A stretch of 64,000 bases of DNA from Helopsaltes ochotensis. Lineage: Eukaryota; Chordata; Aves; Passeriformes; Locustellidae. The notes beneath the pieces are model-generated. The model worked only from the letters and a program-made list of their open reading frames with translations. It searched no databases and was not told the DNA's origin. Within the stretch, counting starts at the first letter, position 1. Each line of letters begins with the position of its first letter. The stretch covers positions 1,070,520 through 1,134,519 of the forward strand of contig VXBM01000094.1 in assembly GCA_013400155.1 (NCBI GenBank), read 5' to 3'. The translations under genes and the position numbers were made by a program. Positions 39,051-52,500 of this stretch are shown piece by piece.

Positions 39051-42000
39051 ATTTTGTCACTAGCCTCAAAACTTTTTCCAAGAGTTATCCCTACTTCTCT
39101 CACTGTAGGAGGATGTTTGGTGAAGCAGCAATGCTGTCTTAAAAGTACTGCAACAGGATGTGTGCTGATGGAGATGGAGAAAAATTTCTCTGCAGTGTTG
39201 TTAGGTCAGTTCTGTGTCCTGTTCTCTGCCTCCAACATCCTTCATTATAATTAATACAGGTAAAACAAAGTAAAAAAGAACACCCCAAATACCCACAGTC
39301 AAAAGCTTAAACCATATTAAGGCCTGCAAAAAATTTCAGACTTCAGCAACAAATATAGCCCATTATAGAAACTAACAAAACATTTGAAAAACCCTACTGG
39401 TTTCATATATGTCAGCAACTTACTGTACTGCACATCAGTTTTAAGGAAACTGGGAGGAAAAGGTCTGTTTCCTTTCCTATCAAAAGTCGTAAACTTATCT
39501 GGTGTAATTTGTAACGGCACCATCTGAAGTTCCCAGAATATTTTAACCAAGCTAGAAGCAGATCCCACTCACCTGCCCTCTCCCCACCCCCCAGGGAATA
39601 ACACCCACAATTAGGGCAAGACATAACCTTTCTTCAGCAGAAAGAAAAAGCTGAAAAAACGCTCAGTAAGCTAAAGCTACGGGAAATACAGGTAGCTGGA
39701 ACAATGAGGGTACTACATTTAATACTTTGCATTTATGAAAACTGCCAAAAATTGGGCAGGGAGTGATGAGTCCCAAACTTTTTGATTCACAGCACAAATG
39801 TTGCCTTACCAAATTACAAACTGAGCTGTTGCACAACTGGTTCAGAGAAAGAAGGCATCACATCTTTAAAAAATTCAACAGAACTACCTCTGTGTGATAT
39901 CAGTATTAAAAATGTTAAACATTAACTATTAGGCCTAGTTCCAGGCAGCCAGTACATAAATTTGTCAGAACATTTGCATTAAAATATCTATATCACATCA
40001 TGCTTAGCTCTGCAATAATGAATTAAATTCTTAAATACTTTGATACCGATATATAATAAAATAAACATGTGAACTTTGAAGGAAGACAGAAAGTATTTTC
40101 ATGCAAGCCTGTGGGCAGAATACAAAATTTGTGTATAATTGCTCTCACAATTAATCATGCTGGGTTACTTAGAATATCCTAAGGGGACATGAAAACAAAC
40201 AGTGATAAACAAAACTGCCTCTAAATGGTATGCACAGAAATTTCTATAGAGGCTCAGTTCTATGAAATTAGCCTGCAAATGTTAAGTTTTTATTGAATAT
40301 CCAAGTTACAAAGTCATATTTAACAATAAGCCCATCTAAATTAAAAATACAAGGTAAACTGTAAAGATAATAAAAAAACTGTTACTATAAATAGTAACAC
40401 TGTAAGACATCTGAGGCATGGAAATAATATGGACAATCGAAGATCAACACATAAGCATATTACAACTTAAATTTTTTAAATTTATTTTAACTGTAAATTT
40501 TGCTTTCTGTTAATTTTTACATTATAAAAATTTGTCTTTATATATGAATACTTAGAAACAAATACTTTAAATGTAAACATGTTAAACTGCAACTAATTTG
40601 AATGTACTGTCTCCATCAACTTCATCAAATGATTCAAAAGTATTTTCATAATTTAAAAATGAAAAGTGAGTTCCTTTTACACAGGCATTACTCATGTCAA
40701 TGTATGCTTTCAATGTGTACTTCAAATTGACAATTTTAAACATGCTTGCTTAACACTCATTAAAAAGACCACTTTAAAGATGAAAAAAAAAGTATAATGA
40801 AAATATTATTAAAGCTAGATCTTTAAAAATTATTTACAGGAAAAGTATCAGCATTTTGAAAAACACTTTCCATACCCAAAGAATCATGAATAAATGATTT
40901 TTATCAAAATTTTCTAGTACAAAGAAGTTTCCTAGGAAGGCAAAGTACAGTCTGCTCGCTGTCACCAGCTGTTTACATCTACTGCTTCAAGGGAAAAATC
41001 TCAAACTTAAAAGTCGCTTTCAAAGTTGTTCTTTATACTCATTCTATTCATTTCTCTAAATTGACAAATCAAATATACTTTGTAATAATCACTCATCTGT
41101 TTTCATCAAAAGCATTATTCAAGATCAACCCTGCTTTACCAGCTATCCAAAATTATATCTGAATGAAAGTAAAATGACACATCAATCTTGATGCAAGTCA
41201 TAATAAGCAATAGTCGCAAAGACTACTCCGTACAGCTTCAAGGAAAATATCTCCAAGATGAAGCAGACAATCCTGTCAGGCAAGAAGTTTATCTCTTCTC
41301 TTTGCAGAAAGATAAATTACCCTTTCAGGTCCTTTTTGAGACACCTGAGCTGCAAGCAGAGAAATCTCCTATTCCCTGTATTTCTGTAGCATTTTATCTA
41401 CCCTTTGTCTCTTAATAATCTTACAGGAACAGCCTTAGCTTCAGATGATTTACCAATTTCTCAAATCCTTGTTGACCACACCTTTTTATTTTTTTATCTA
41501 TCTGCTAGACAGCAGGATTGAGCAGCAACGTCCAGAAACAACAGCAGAAGACTGGTGCTGCCTGTCCACAGGTGTACTGGGTGTGCCACTTTTTAACTCT
41601 CACCACAGTGACTGACCAGCATTTATTCTGACCCTTCAACTCCTACACACACTTTTATCTTCCCACATGTGACAGAAAGATAATGGCAAGAAAATACAGC
41701 AAAAAGATAAACCAAAACCAGGATGAGAGCAGACAACCTCACAAAAGAGCTCCTGGCTCTCATGATTTTATCATAGAAATTTTGCTACTAGTTCTCTTTA
41801 AGTTCTAGCTGCCACAGTGAGGTTATTTTGTGAACAATTTAATTTCTGTTTAATTTTAAACACCTTGATTTCAGGGGAAATGAAACTAAAAAAATGCAAA
41901 CTCCACCATACATCAAAATTTATGAACAGTTCAACATCTCCTAATGATTTTAATCAATCTTTTTTTGCGCCTTGACTTCTTAGTTTGAACAGTTCAGCAT

Positions 42001-43772
42001 GATATGTCAGCAATGCCCTGCATTGGGAAAAATTATTCTGACTTGTCATTATTAGAGGTTGTCTCTTAAAATTCAAAACCATACTGAATGGACAAAGCAA
42101 CAGCTCCTCAAACCCCTTTTTCACAGCAATCTGTGTGACAGCAGCCACTTGCAGCCCACTTTTCTTGCTTTTTTTCCTTGTCAGTGGTGATGGCAGGATG
42201 CATGATTGCAGTTAGCACGAGCACTCTGTCAGCAGCTTTCCTGATGTCCTCAACAAAGGCAGAGTTTAATTAAGATGTCTTCTCTCTCAAATAGTGGCTA
42301 CAAAAATGGCTTTGGCATTAATTCATGACAGGCTGAGTGCTGCTTTTGCTCTAGCACAATTATGACACTTTATGTTTTGAATTGTGAATATTTTCTGTTC
42401 ACAAGAGAAAATGGCTTTTTCACGTACTTCCCCACTCCAACAACAGCCAGGACAGTATTTAGAAACTTAAAGATTTAAAATAAACTAGGGGAAAAAAACT
42501 TATTAAATATGAGTTTTAAGACATAGATGAATTTAAAATGCTAAAAGAACAGTGGTGGGTATGGCTATTGTATATTTTAAAAATTAAAACTGGAGTTTTA
42601 ATTTTTAGTTTTTATCAGAGGAAGGCATTTTTCTACTGTCATTATTTATCTCCCCCCTCTTCTGTGCAAAGATACCAACTAAAAGACTGCTGACAAGCAA
42701 ATGCTTAATGGGGGGGATAGTCTCACATCAGCTCACATTCTTATGGAGAATAAACTGCACTATCCCCTCAGCTCCCAGTCTGTCACAAAATGAGTCGCTC
42801 AGTGAGGCAAGTAAAAGCCAGTATTTACAGGTACATTCTGCTCAGATAGCAGAATATCAAACTGATGGTAACAGTTCCATGTCCTTCATGTTTTACTCGT
42901 CCTTTGTTCTTTGCACTTCTAGCCGGCAGTTTTCACTTTTGGATATTTTAGTACTAAAAGTACCACTCATATTGGTCCAGAAAATAACATAGAGCATTTT
43001 TTATTTAAGGTTTATGGTGCTCTGATAGTCACCCTGACTTGGCCGTCATGCCTTGCTCGCTGATGTTATGGTTAACATTTGTTAGGAATCTTTTCCTTCA
43101 TCTATTAAACTTTATTGAAATATAATAAAACCCCATTATAGTCTGTATTCAGATTTTTTTAAAAAGCCAACTCCCTAAAATCCTGCAACCACCAAATTCC
43201 TTTTGAACCTGGGAAGTAAAATACCCACCCAAAGTCCAGAGTGTCTCAACCACTCCAGACGCATCTCCCTATTACTTTGTAAGGCCTGGGAAATGCGAAA
43301 AGCCCCTTTTCCTGACTTCTCACACCAGAGTACTCCAACAGTAGCGTGTGTGTAGGATGCGTTGGACTGGAATTCTTGCCATCTCTCTTGCTGAAGCTCT
43401 CTACTTTGTATAATAATTAACTCCCCCCCTGCAGGAAGGTTAGACCCCATCCACTACACCACAGTTCAAGACATCTTCAATTCCTCACTGACTTCTGCAC
43501 AGAAAATTATTGTTGCTTCAGATTAATGTCTGGATACTTTTTAAAACTTTAAACATGTCTCCATAGTGCTCAGTATTTTAGAAACTTTTCACTAAGCAAT
43601 CCAACTCTGGAAGCAGGGAAAAAATTCCAGGTAAAAATTACATTTTCTTTTATGGATTCTCATTTCAGGTATTTCAGTTCCTGCTGCAATGCTTTTCCCA
43701 GTTTTCAAAAGTCATCTTCTTCTCAAGTGTACTGCTTTTGTTCAATTGCAACAGTGCTCAAACAGGTTCAGT

Positions 43773-43913
43773 CGTTGCAGATGATCACATTACGTTTTGC
43801 CTTGTTTTTGCCAAGCCTTGCATCGCCATTCCAGCACATAAAAGTGCCGGGTCCTCTGAAATGTGTTATACAATCGTAACGGCAAGCTTCCTGAAGCAAG
43901 GCCATTGCAAACG
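43773..43913. other. CpG-retaining patch in intron 1, left
   Basis: Seven CpG dinucleotides occur in about 140 bp, against a CpG-poor background. No exon or repeat that I recognise explains it. It is a candidate conserved regulatory element only. Confidence 0.35.
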
Positions 43914-44479
43914 GGGAATTCAAAATGCAGAACTTTGTACCTCATTTAAAGATGATAAAAACCTAAATAGGCATCTAAACCCATCCTTCATTATTAAAGT
44001 CTTCAGCTGTTCCACTCATACAACTCTTGCATTCAAAGGCTTTATACACTCTTAACTTTTTTATTAGACTGTCCTATCATCTGGTATCTTAATGTTTCCA
44101 AGTTTCTGATCGTGTTTTTACTTTCTGTCACTGTTAATAGGAAATGATAAAATACGAACATTTATTTTTTTATGCTAGTTCTCTCTCATTTTAATAATAT
44201 TGCAATGTCTCACAATATACATCAGAAAACTAAACTTTAATTAAAAACTTGAGAGAAAAATGTTTTTGAAAGAAAGTTTTGCTCTATTCAGGGCAGAAGG
44301 GAAAAGCACATAATGTGAACTCAGAAAAGCAATAGCTTCCATTATTCCCTGTTCCCATAAGTAATAATAGTACTTGTTCTGAAACGAGGTGGCTTTCTCT
44401 TTGCTCACTTATTTTTCCGTTCTCATGATGATTACAGGGCACTCAACTTTGGTGTTTATTTTTAACTCTACTTTTTGTC

Positions 44480-44614
44480 CGTTTATGTCTCACATCACAA
44501 GCTCATCTCCTGCAGAACCCCGCTTTGAGAGCGCGGCTAAGAGACAGAGAGTCCTCCCACGTTCCTGTGCTGTCATTGTCATTGGCACTTCCACAGCGTT
44601 TATGAAATTTCCCG
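44480..44614. other. CpG-retaining patch in intron 1, right
   Basis: Seven CpGs lie in about 135 bp, including gagcgcggc. It sits about 600 bp from the patch at 43773-43913, so the two could be parts of one element. Function unknown. Confidence 0.35.
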
Positions 44615-46664
44615 GTAAACTATGAAAGCAGGTTGGAGTTCTGCAAAATGGTTGCTTTTCTTAAAAGCCCCCTTTGTGCTGGCATCCTTGCCTTTGTGTT
44701 GCAAATGTTTTTATGTTCACTGCAAAATGTGCTCCCTTCCATTTGTGGGCGCTGACATTTTGTCTCTGGGTCTCACAGAGCATTGCGAACTACATAAGAC
44801 TTGTTTCTTGCTATATGGCTTTACTTGAACAAATTTGGTCATCAATAGAATTACAGGAACTTGGCTGCTGGCTGGGATAATTTATATCTGTTCAGATTTA
44901 CAAGGTGATCGGATTTAATGGACTTGTCTACAGCATAACAATTGACAGCATCCTTTACCAGTCATATTATTTTTGGGGGGCATTTGTTGGAAAGGGAAGA
45001 AGATTAGGTTGTTCAAAATCACAATTTTACCTGAGCACGGTAACTTAATTTTAGTAAATTCATTTAATAATTAGCATTTCTCTTCCTACTGGACCATACT
45101 GTATAAATATGATGGTTCTAATCTTGCAACACATGGATTTGTTGGGAAATTCCCGCCTACACACTGCCTTCCACTTTTGACCCATGTTTCTTCTACTACA
45201 CTACAATTCAAAGGCCTCCAATTTCTTAATATCTAATTGATGTCTTTGTTTATATTAAACACAGGAATATTGAGAAGAAGCTGGTCTCTACTTCCAAGCT
45301 TAGTTAGATAGCCCTAGTCACGGTTTAGTATGTTTAGCTAAAAAACATCATCTTCCACTAATGAAAAAGCCCCATCTTTGGAACTGTATTCACTTTCTCA
45401 ATTTACTTTGAAACACTAAAAAAATCTACTGTCTATATTCCATGTTAGAGAAATCTTGCCTTTACAGTTTTTATTTGTTCTTTTCATAAACCTAAAAAAT
45501 ACCCAATATATCTTTCTGAACCTTATTAATGTAGATAAAATAACATTTTAGTATTATGTTTTGGAGCTGTTCTTGTACCTGACCATCTTCGTTCTATCTG
45601 ACATATTCTTGAGTCTAAATTCCAACAGCAAAATGTTAACATTATACAAAATACTGCCTGATGTTTCTCTTAAAAAGAAAAAAGCATCAAGCAATAGATC
45701 CAAGAATTAAGTAATTTCTGTGTCTTCAACTTGCAATAATCTCTACTTTGTTATCTTTCCATGAAAAGCCTTTGTTAAACACTAAATGTAATTTTGCTCA
45801 CACTCAAAAAATACCAAAGCACAACATGACAGCTTATATTACCATTTACTCTATGTATAAAATTTGACTAATGCACTGCCCTTGGAATCAGTAAATAAAT
45901 GGGATTTACGAATGAGATTTCTCTGAAGATGTCACTAAACATCGAAAGAACAATAGGATGGGCGTAGATGACCTTTACAAACGCAATTGAATATATTTCA
46001 CATAGCACCTAACTTACCAAAGACTGATTTTGATACTCCCCTTCCTAAATAATTTTTATTTTTAGAAGTCAATGTTTAAACACTGCATTTATTTTCACAA
46101 GCTTTACTGCTTATCTCCTTGCATGTTGCATTACTAAGCAATGAAATATCTGAAGTCAGCTTCTGTTTCTTTCACCAACTGACTTAGAACTAAATTTCAA
46201 AGTACCCAAAAGGTCTATTTTGCCAGTATTCAAAGCCATCGGGGTAATTGTTAATGGAGAGAGCATAACAAGACAATTTTAACGAAAAGTATTGAATCCT
46301 ACACCACATTCCATTTATTGTTATATTCAGGAAGCTTCCATAATACCAAGTGGCAGGGGTCTTTAACTTGTTATTAGATTTGTTTAATTCTTGACAGAAT
46401 ACATAAAAGTCCATAAAATGAAATATATTCCCTCTGCTTCGATATACAAAACCATCACATCTGAAATATGCTTGTCAAGAACACAGTTTATAGTCTTATT
46501 TTCTTGCCAATGGCTCAAAATATTGAAGTAAGCCCTTCACATTACATTCAAGAAATTTTAGTTTACTGACTAGTCTAAAAATTGGAGAAAGACAGAACTT
46601 GCACTGCCAATGAACTGGGACAAGATTTTTTCCTGGTTAAGAAGTAATAATTAGAAATTGTGAT

Positions 46665-47025
46665 ATATAGAATCATACACTCTTGCAGTTTGGAGAAACC
46701 TTTACCTTATCTACATGTTTTAAATACTTCCAGGGATGGTGACACTTCCCTGTTTCAATGCTTTCACCCTTCCAGTGAAGAATTTTTTTTATAATATCCG
46801 ACCTAAACCTTCCCTGGCACAACTTGAGGCCATTTCCTTTCGTCCTGCCACTTGTTATCTGTGAGAAGAGGCTGATCCCCACCTGGCTACAGACTCCTGT
46901 CAGATGGTTGTAGAGAGTGAGACAAAGTCCCCGTGAGTCTCCTCTTCTACAGTCTAAACAACCCCTGCTTCCTCAGCCACCCCCTATACGATTTTTTTTC
47001 TCATAAGATGTATCAGAGACACATT
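46665..47025 (-). mobile_element. CR1 LINE 3'-region fragment with internal deletion
   Basis: CR1 tail blocks are recognisable on the plus strand: ttccagggatggtgac, ccagtgaagaatttttt, cttgaggccatttcctttcg, gagaagaggctgatccccac, gttgtagagagtgagacaaa and the ctaaacaacccctgcttcc stretch. Between 'acctttaccttat' and 'ctacatgttttaaatac' a block present in typical copies is missing, so the copy has lost a piece near its 3' end. A T-run splits the region after the ctcagccac block. It belongs to a different subfamily from the copies at 3483 and 13433. The inner border near 47025 is approximate. Confidence 0.87.
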
Positions 47026-47669
47026 GCAGAGCAAAGATTTAGTTTTCTTTGATAGCAGAACAACTTTAAAGATTTCCTGATTCAGGTGCAACAGATTTCA
47101 AATATCTCCTAATGCAGCAGTCTCATTTTTTTTACTGGCACCACAGATGCATTACTACATTTTGTAAAATTACAAAAATCAAAAGTTGTCATTTCCACAT
47201 TACAGTTTGTTGAGCTGAGTAGACTGAGTTGAAATTTGTGCAGGTTTAAATATAGAAATCAGAAAGCCGGAAGGAACAGGAATTATTCTTTTTCATCAGT
47301 ACTAACACTTTAGTGCAATGTAAACACCTAACTAACAAAATAAAAGCATAAAGTAGTAATCAAAGATAAATAAACCTGTTTCCAATTTTAAAAACTCATT
47401 TAAAAGAAAATAAAGGTGTTGATAAAACAATTAAATTTCAATTTAGTGTTCAATAATGTAAAAAACAAAAGGATTTTTTCTTTATATCAGACAGGAAAAC
47501 ATTTACTGTGAAAAATTTGGATCAATAAACTGACTTAAGACCTTTATAAAAGTAGAAAAGTAAGAATTTTCCTTAGTAGAACACTGCAGTTTTAAATTAT
47601 TATTTAATCCTTATGCTTTAACATAAATCCTCATTGTCATACCATGTCATTCACCAACACTGTCTGAAC

Positions 47670-47726
47670 AAATTTGTTTACAAAGACAAAATTTGTTTAC
47701 AAAGACAAAATTTGTTTACAAAGAAA
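47670..47726. repeat. Three tandem 19-bp units, each with a forkhead-like motif
   Basis: The unit aaatttgtttacaaagaca occurs at 47670-47688 and 47689-47707. A third copy at 47708-47726 differs only near its end (aaagaaa). Each contains TGTTTAC, the core forkhead-factor recognition sequence, at 47675, 47694 and 47713. The repeat is directly visible; any binding is inference. Confidence 0.95.
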
Positions 47727-48241
47727 TCGCAGCAAAATGAGATCTGTTAAGTGCATAGTGCATTTCAGTCCTCTTAATGAAGAAGTAATATTACTGGAGA
47801 TACGGGAATCCAAAGGAATATTGAAAGAGAAATGGATTAATCCATTGTGAAAAGGAAATAACTAGACTGCCATATTTGTTATTAGTTAAGAACATTATTG
47901 TTTCTGTATAAAGCAAGATTACAGAGGTTCCATCAGACAAGTGGAAGTTTGTGCTATTAGTATGAATGCAATGCCTTTTTTACTTAGAAAAATACGTATT
48001 TGTCTAGGAAAGCATGAATGCACTGGCATTAACTCTTATAGAAGAGCTACAAAATAATTTTTAATATCATTACATATACAGTGTCATTAACAATTTTTTT
48101 AATATTTTAAATAGCATTACATTCCTCTTTCACAAAGGGGTGCTGTTTTCACTCATGAACTCCAAACAGTAACAGCAACAGAAGCGAAAATGAAACAGCA
48201 TTACAAAAAAAAGAATAATTGAGTGTTCTACTTTTTCTTTC

Positions 48242-48262
48242 TTTTTTTTTTTTTTTTTTTTT
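48242..48262. repeat. 21-base poly(T) tract
   Basis: A run of 21 T preceded by a C/T-rich lead-in (ctttttctttc) in FGF14 intron 1. Confidence 0.96.
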
Positions 48263-49466
48263 AAGAAATTATATACCCAAGAAATGTCATGCGTTACCAG
48301 AAGCGGATTAGTAAGAACTATTTGAACCAGAAAATAGCAAGTCGTACTAAAGATGAGTATCTTTCTTTTTTGCAGTGTAACTCTTATCTGGGAATGCACT
48401 TTAACCAGGGAAGAAATAGCAGACTATCTCCTATATTTTATTCTACTATATGCACAAGCACTTTCATGTTTCTTTGTGAGAATACAGTGAGATGGACAGA
48501 CAGAAAGAGAAGCAACGCATGGCTGCTTTGGTTTCCTGAGATAATTTTTTTCCCAAACTCTCCCTGTGAGAAAGAAAAAAGTCCATTCAACCTGCAGATT
48601 GCAAGGCTTTGTAATCAGTGGTATTAAACACAATTCAGAAATCCTAAGAGTAGCAGCTTGAAAAACTGATTTTCAAAGAGAGAAAAGAAAATAATCCCCT
48701 GCACTTGAGGAACACAGTCTAAATCTTTTTGAGTTCCAAATAAGAGAGTAATTTCTTTTATCATCGATATGACAAAACCAGGCCTCTTTACTGTAGCTAC
48801 TCTCTGCTTATTTTTTGAGTTTGAGGTTAACTTGGGCCATACCTTCAAGGCTTTTTTGTCTTCTCCTCCTCTCTGCTATCCAAGAAAACTTGGAATGCAC
48901 AGACAGAAAACAAAATATTATGAAGTTACATGACCCCAGGATTTGGACTTTAAGGAAATCAGCAGAATTTGACACTAATGATACAGGACAATCACAGGAA
49001 ACTGTGACAGGCAGTCACTCAACTCAAACCTCTGAGGGACTGCAGCACAAACAACTTTGTTTCTCTGGAACTTCTCTTTTTTCAAGACTGACTCTAGCAA
49101 GAAAAAAAAGGCATGGCTAAAGCTGGCAAATTCCATTTATTCTACCTACTGCCCCTAGAGGAGAAAAAAACCAAACAAAAATCGCCAAAAGATGACAAAA
49201 ACTCAAAATCAAATTGTTTATTCTGCTTAGATTACCCTGATTGTTTCGGAAACACTATTTAGTCCAGATATTTAGTTACTAATCAGAGAATAATCAGAAC
49301 TGTACTCATAGCATCTATGAGAAAATGTCCAGAATCAGTTCAGATCAACTTGAGTATTCACTAATAAGGAGTAAATCTTCTGGTTCTGAATCTTTTGATG
49401 ATATAGTGGTAACACACTCAGCAGAGACTACCCAGCCCCTCACTGCCACCTACAGAAAATGAAAGT

Positions 49467-49547
49467 ATTCTATAACGCATCCAAAGATTGAAAATACTAT
49501 TCTATAACATATCAGAAGATTGAAAATACCAGAAGACTGAAAATAAC
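49467..49547. repeat. Imperfect 32-bp tandem duplication plus partial third copy
   Basis: Copy one (49467-49498) begins attctataacgcatcc and ends gattgaaaatact. Copy two (49499-49530) begins attctataacatatca and ends gattgaaaatacc. A partial third copy, agaagactgaaaataac, follows at 49531-49547. It looks like a local slippage duplication with later divergence. Confidence 0.85.
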
Positions 49548-52500
49548 TGCTAGATTTTGGAGTACCTCAAAGTTGGTTCATGTTTTGATGATGCCCAAAA
49601 ATACCCCAAAAACACTGATAGGTCTTTCAATCTCTAAATCTAAATTTTATTACAGTGCAGACCAGAACTTCTAGCTTTTAAATATATAATCTAAAAATGA
49701 AATAAAAAATAAGAGCTTTTTAAAAAATAAGGAATTTCCCATCCTATCTAGTGAAATTTTGCTGTGATTGAGTGATCTGTATTTTTACATCCTGCTTTGC
49801 CTCCAGTGCAGCTCTCACATCGTGGAGAACCGGCTATGCATCTACCACACATACTTTCTTAACATGTTCAGATTGCAAGCCTTCCTTCCACTGTTTCTCA
49901 CATCCTGTCTTTCACTCCCTACCTACTATACTCTCATTCCTTTAGTGTTTCCCAGATTTATTCTTGCTAAGGTATTGTTTTCCACCTGTGCATGCCCAAC
50001 AACAGTGACTATTCCAAAGGACATAAGAAGATAGTCCTCTACCCTCCTGCCCAATCACAACTTCAGTAACAAAATAGATTTTTAAGCTTAAACAAATACA
50101 ACAGATTTGCCTTCAGTCACTTATGCCCTTCTCTACAAATTTATAGAAACAGATTCTCTTTAGGCTGTGAACTTAAGATACAAACTCCACCTTGTATCTA
50201 CCAGGAAATGCAGTGCAGTCTATAACTTCAGGTTGTATCACAGATCAGTACGAAGATTCAAACCCACCAGCAAGTTCATCAAGCATCCAGCCATCAAGTA
50301 CATTTTGCAGAGCACTGAGTCAGACTGAAGAACCATGGCAGTTTCAAATGTGTATTTTCTCTGAAGATGTGTAATGCAAAACTGACAAAAAAAACAAAAC
50401 AAAACAAAAAAATGCAACCCAAAACATATTCCTCAAGGCTGCTGAGCCAAAACGCTTCCATAACTATGGCTTCTTCCTTCACTGTCTGCTTGGCTAAAAG
50501 AGTTAACAGCATCATCATTCCTTGTCAAGTCTGGCATCACCTCTTAATTTCTTACAGATGTCCAATTATATATGAAGATACTAAACCAAGACAAATTCCA
50601 GACCTCCTTTTTTGGAGGTCTAACCGTATATGGACATCTCCCCTGAGCTAGTGACCTTTAACTCTTTCAAGATGAAGTAGTGAGAAACACGTAGCTCATT
50701 CTGAAGGACAGGCCAAAAATGCACTGAATTAACTACACCTGAGAGAGCTTATTTATGCACCCAAAACTTCTATCAGGTGCTCTTCAGACCTGTTCACACT
50801 GTGGAGACATTAATGCTCTTTGCACTTTGGACAAGTCTTTCCCCCCAAGACTCAACTCCAGCCCCATCAGACTATTCTGGTTGGACCAGAATTATAGCCA
50901 GCTCCAGACAGCTGCTCATTCACTCTTACGTTGTGTTAGGAAACCTACCTATACTACAAACATGCAACCATATGGGCACAACAAAATTTAAACTAGCTTG
51001 CTTAGCATCCTCAACTATCAGCTGCTGATTTTTCTCTCACCAGGACTTCCACTCCATCATTCAATTTGAAGCTTGTCCTGAAAACCACTTTACAGAACAT
51101 ACAAGTTTAATCAGCATGTTTTAAACAGAAATCAAAAGCAGTTTCATTCTCCAGATCCATGTGCCACTGCAATAACTTGTGAGAGCCAGTCAAGACTGAG
51201 GTGTCTTTCACCAGCATTCAGGAGACCCAACAGGTATGCTTCTCGAGAAGAAATTACAACATTTTCTGAGTATTAATATTAAACCTTCTTTAAATCCCTT
51301 GTATTTCCTGCACATTTATTATACCAACAACTCAAATGTTATTGGAAGCTGAAAGATTACAGATATTGAAAAGTAGGAAATTCGTCCCTGGGATTTCCAC
51401 AGCAACTTCTGCCTGTGCCTGGTAATGCTGCAGTGACATCGGCCCAGAGCACTGAGTAGCTGCAACAAGTGCCACAAATTTTACTCTGTGATAATGTCCT
51501 AAAGACAGCTCTCAGCTGATTGTATCAGATTTCTTTAGTTTCCCAATGCTGGGCCTGAGCTGCCTGTCCTGCTTTCATTTTCCAACCCTCACATGCTCTT
51601 ACTAGGCTCTCCAGTGAGCAGTGCAAGGACTGAGCCTCTGTACCATAAGCAGAGGTGTTGCTGGTGCTTCACCTGTGAAAGCACCTGCAGTGAAGTGCTG
51701 TGTGCTTCGTATCCTAACACATCTCCGGCGCAGATTTACACGCACTTCAAGAGCAATGCAGCATAGCTGAAACAACTAGCACTTCTACTTTTTATCAGGA
51801 CATAAATTTAAGCTTCTCCAGCTTCCATGGGCAGTCAGGAAGAACAAACAAACAAACAAGACGTTACTAATTTAGAAAGCTATCTGAAATTAATCTACTT
51901 CCTTTTCAATGAAGCTCAGTTTGTAGCAGAAGTTTTGTTTGTTTTTCAGAGACCTTTGATACAGTTCCCTGTTTCTCAACTCAAATACAGAAGTGTCCAA
52001 CATAACTCTTCAGATTTGACACACAAGCCAAACTCCTTTCTCTACAAAAAGTTAGGATTAGCCTTCATTATGCTTTATTAGGTTCTTCACTAAAATCTGT
52101 AGCAGCAGTATCATCAAGTGGGTGACATTTGATATTTCTAAGAAATTATTTCTACCTGTATGCTAAGTGTGGGTTTACCAGAGAAAGAAGAGAAGGAAAA
52201 GGGGAAAGAGAAAGCAAAAGCTCCCAGGACTCTGACTCTTGTACTTGTCAGCTTTGTGCTGCCACAAAACCCACCTACCATATTTTTCACTGTGTACTTT
52301 GCAGGAAAACACACCTCGTCACACTCAAAAAGCCAAAATCGTCATAAACTCAGAGTTAAAATCCTTTGTTTCCTAAGAAACGAAATATTTTGTTCAATAT
52401 AAACACAGTTAAAACTGTAAATTTCAACTGATCAACAACATCAAAAAAAAAGAACTGCTTCAAAACTGGGGAAAAAAATTCAAAATTATGAAATATCTAT

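Noticed and set aside
43175..43450. Minus-strand frame of 91 codons as a possible FGF14 alternative first exon
   Set aside because: It does not resemble the 1a or 1b N-termini, has no CpG island, and I saw no convincing donor in the right phase.
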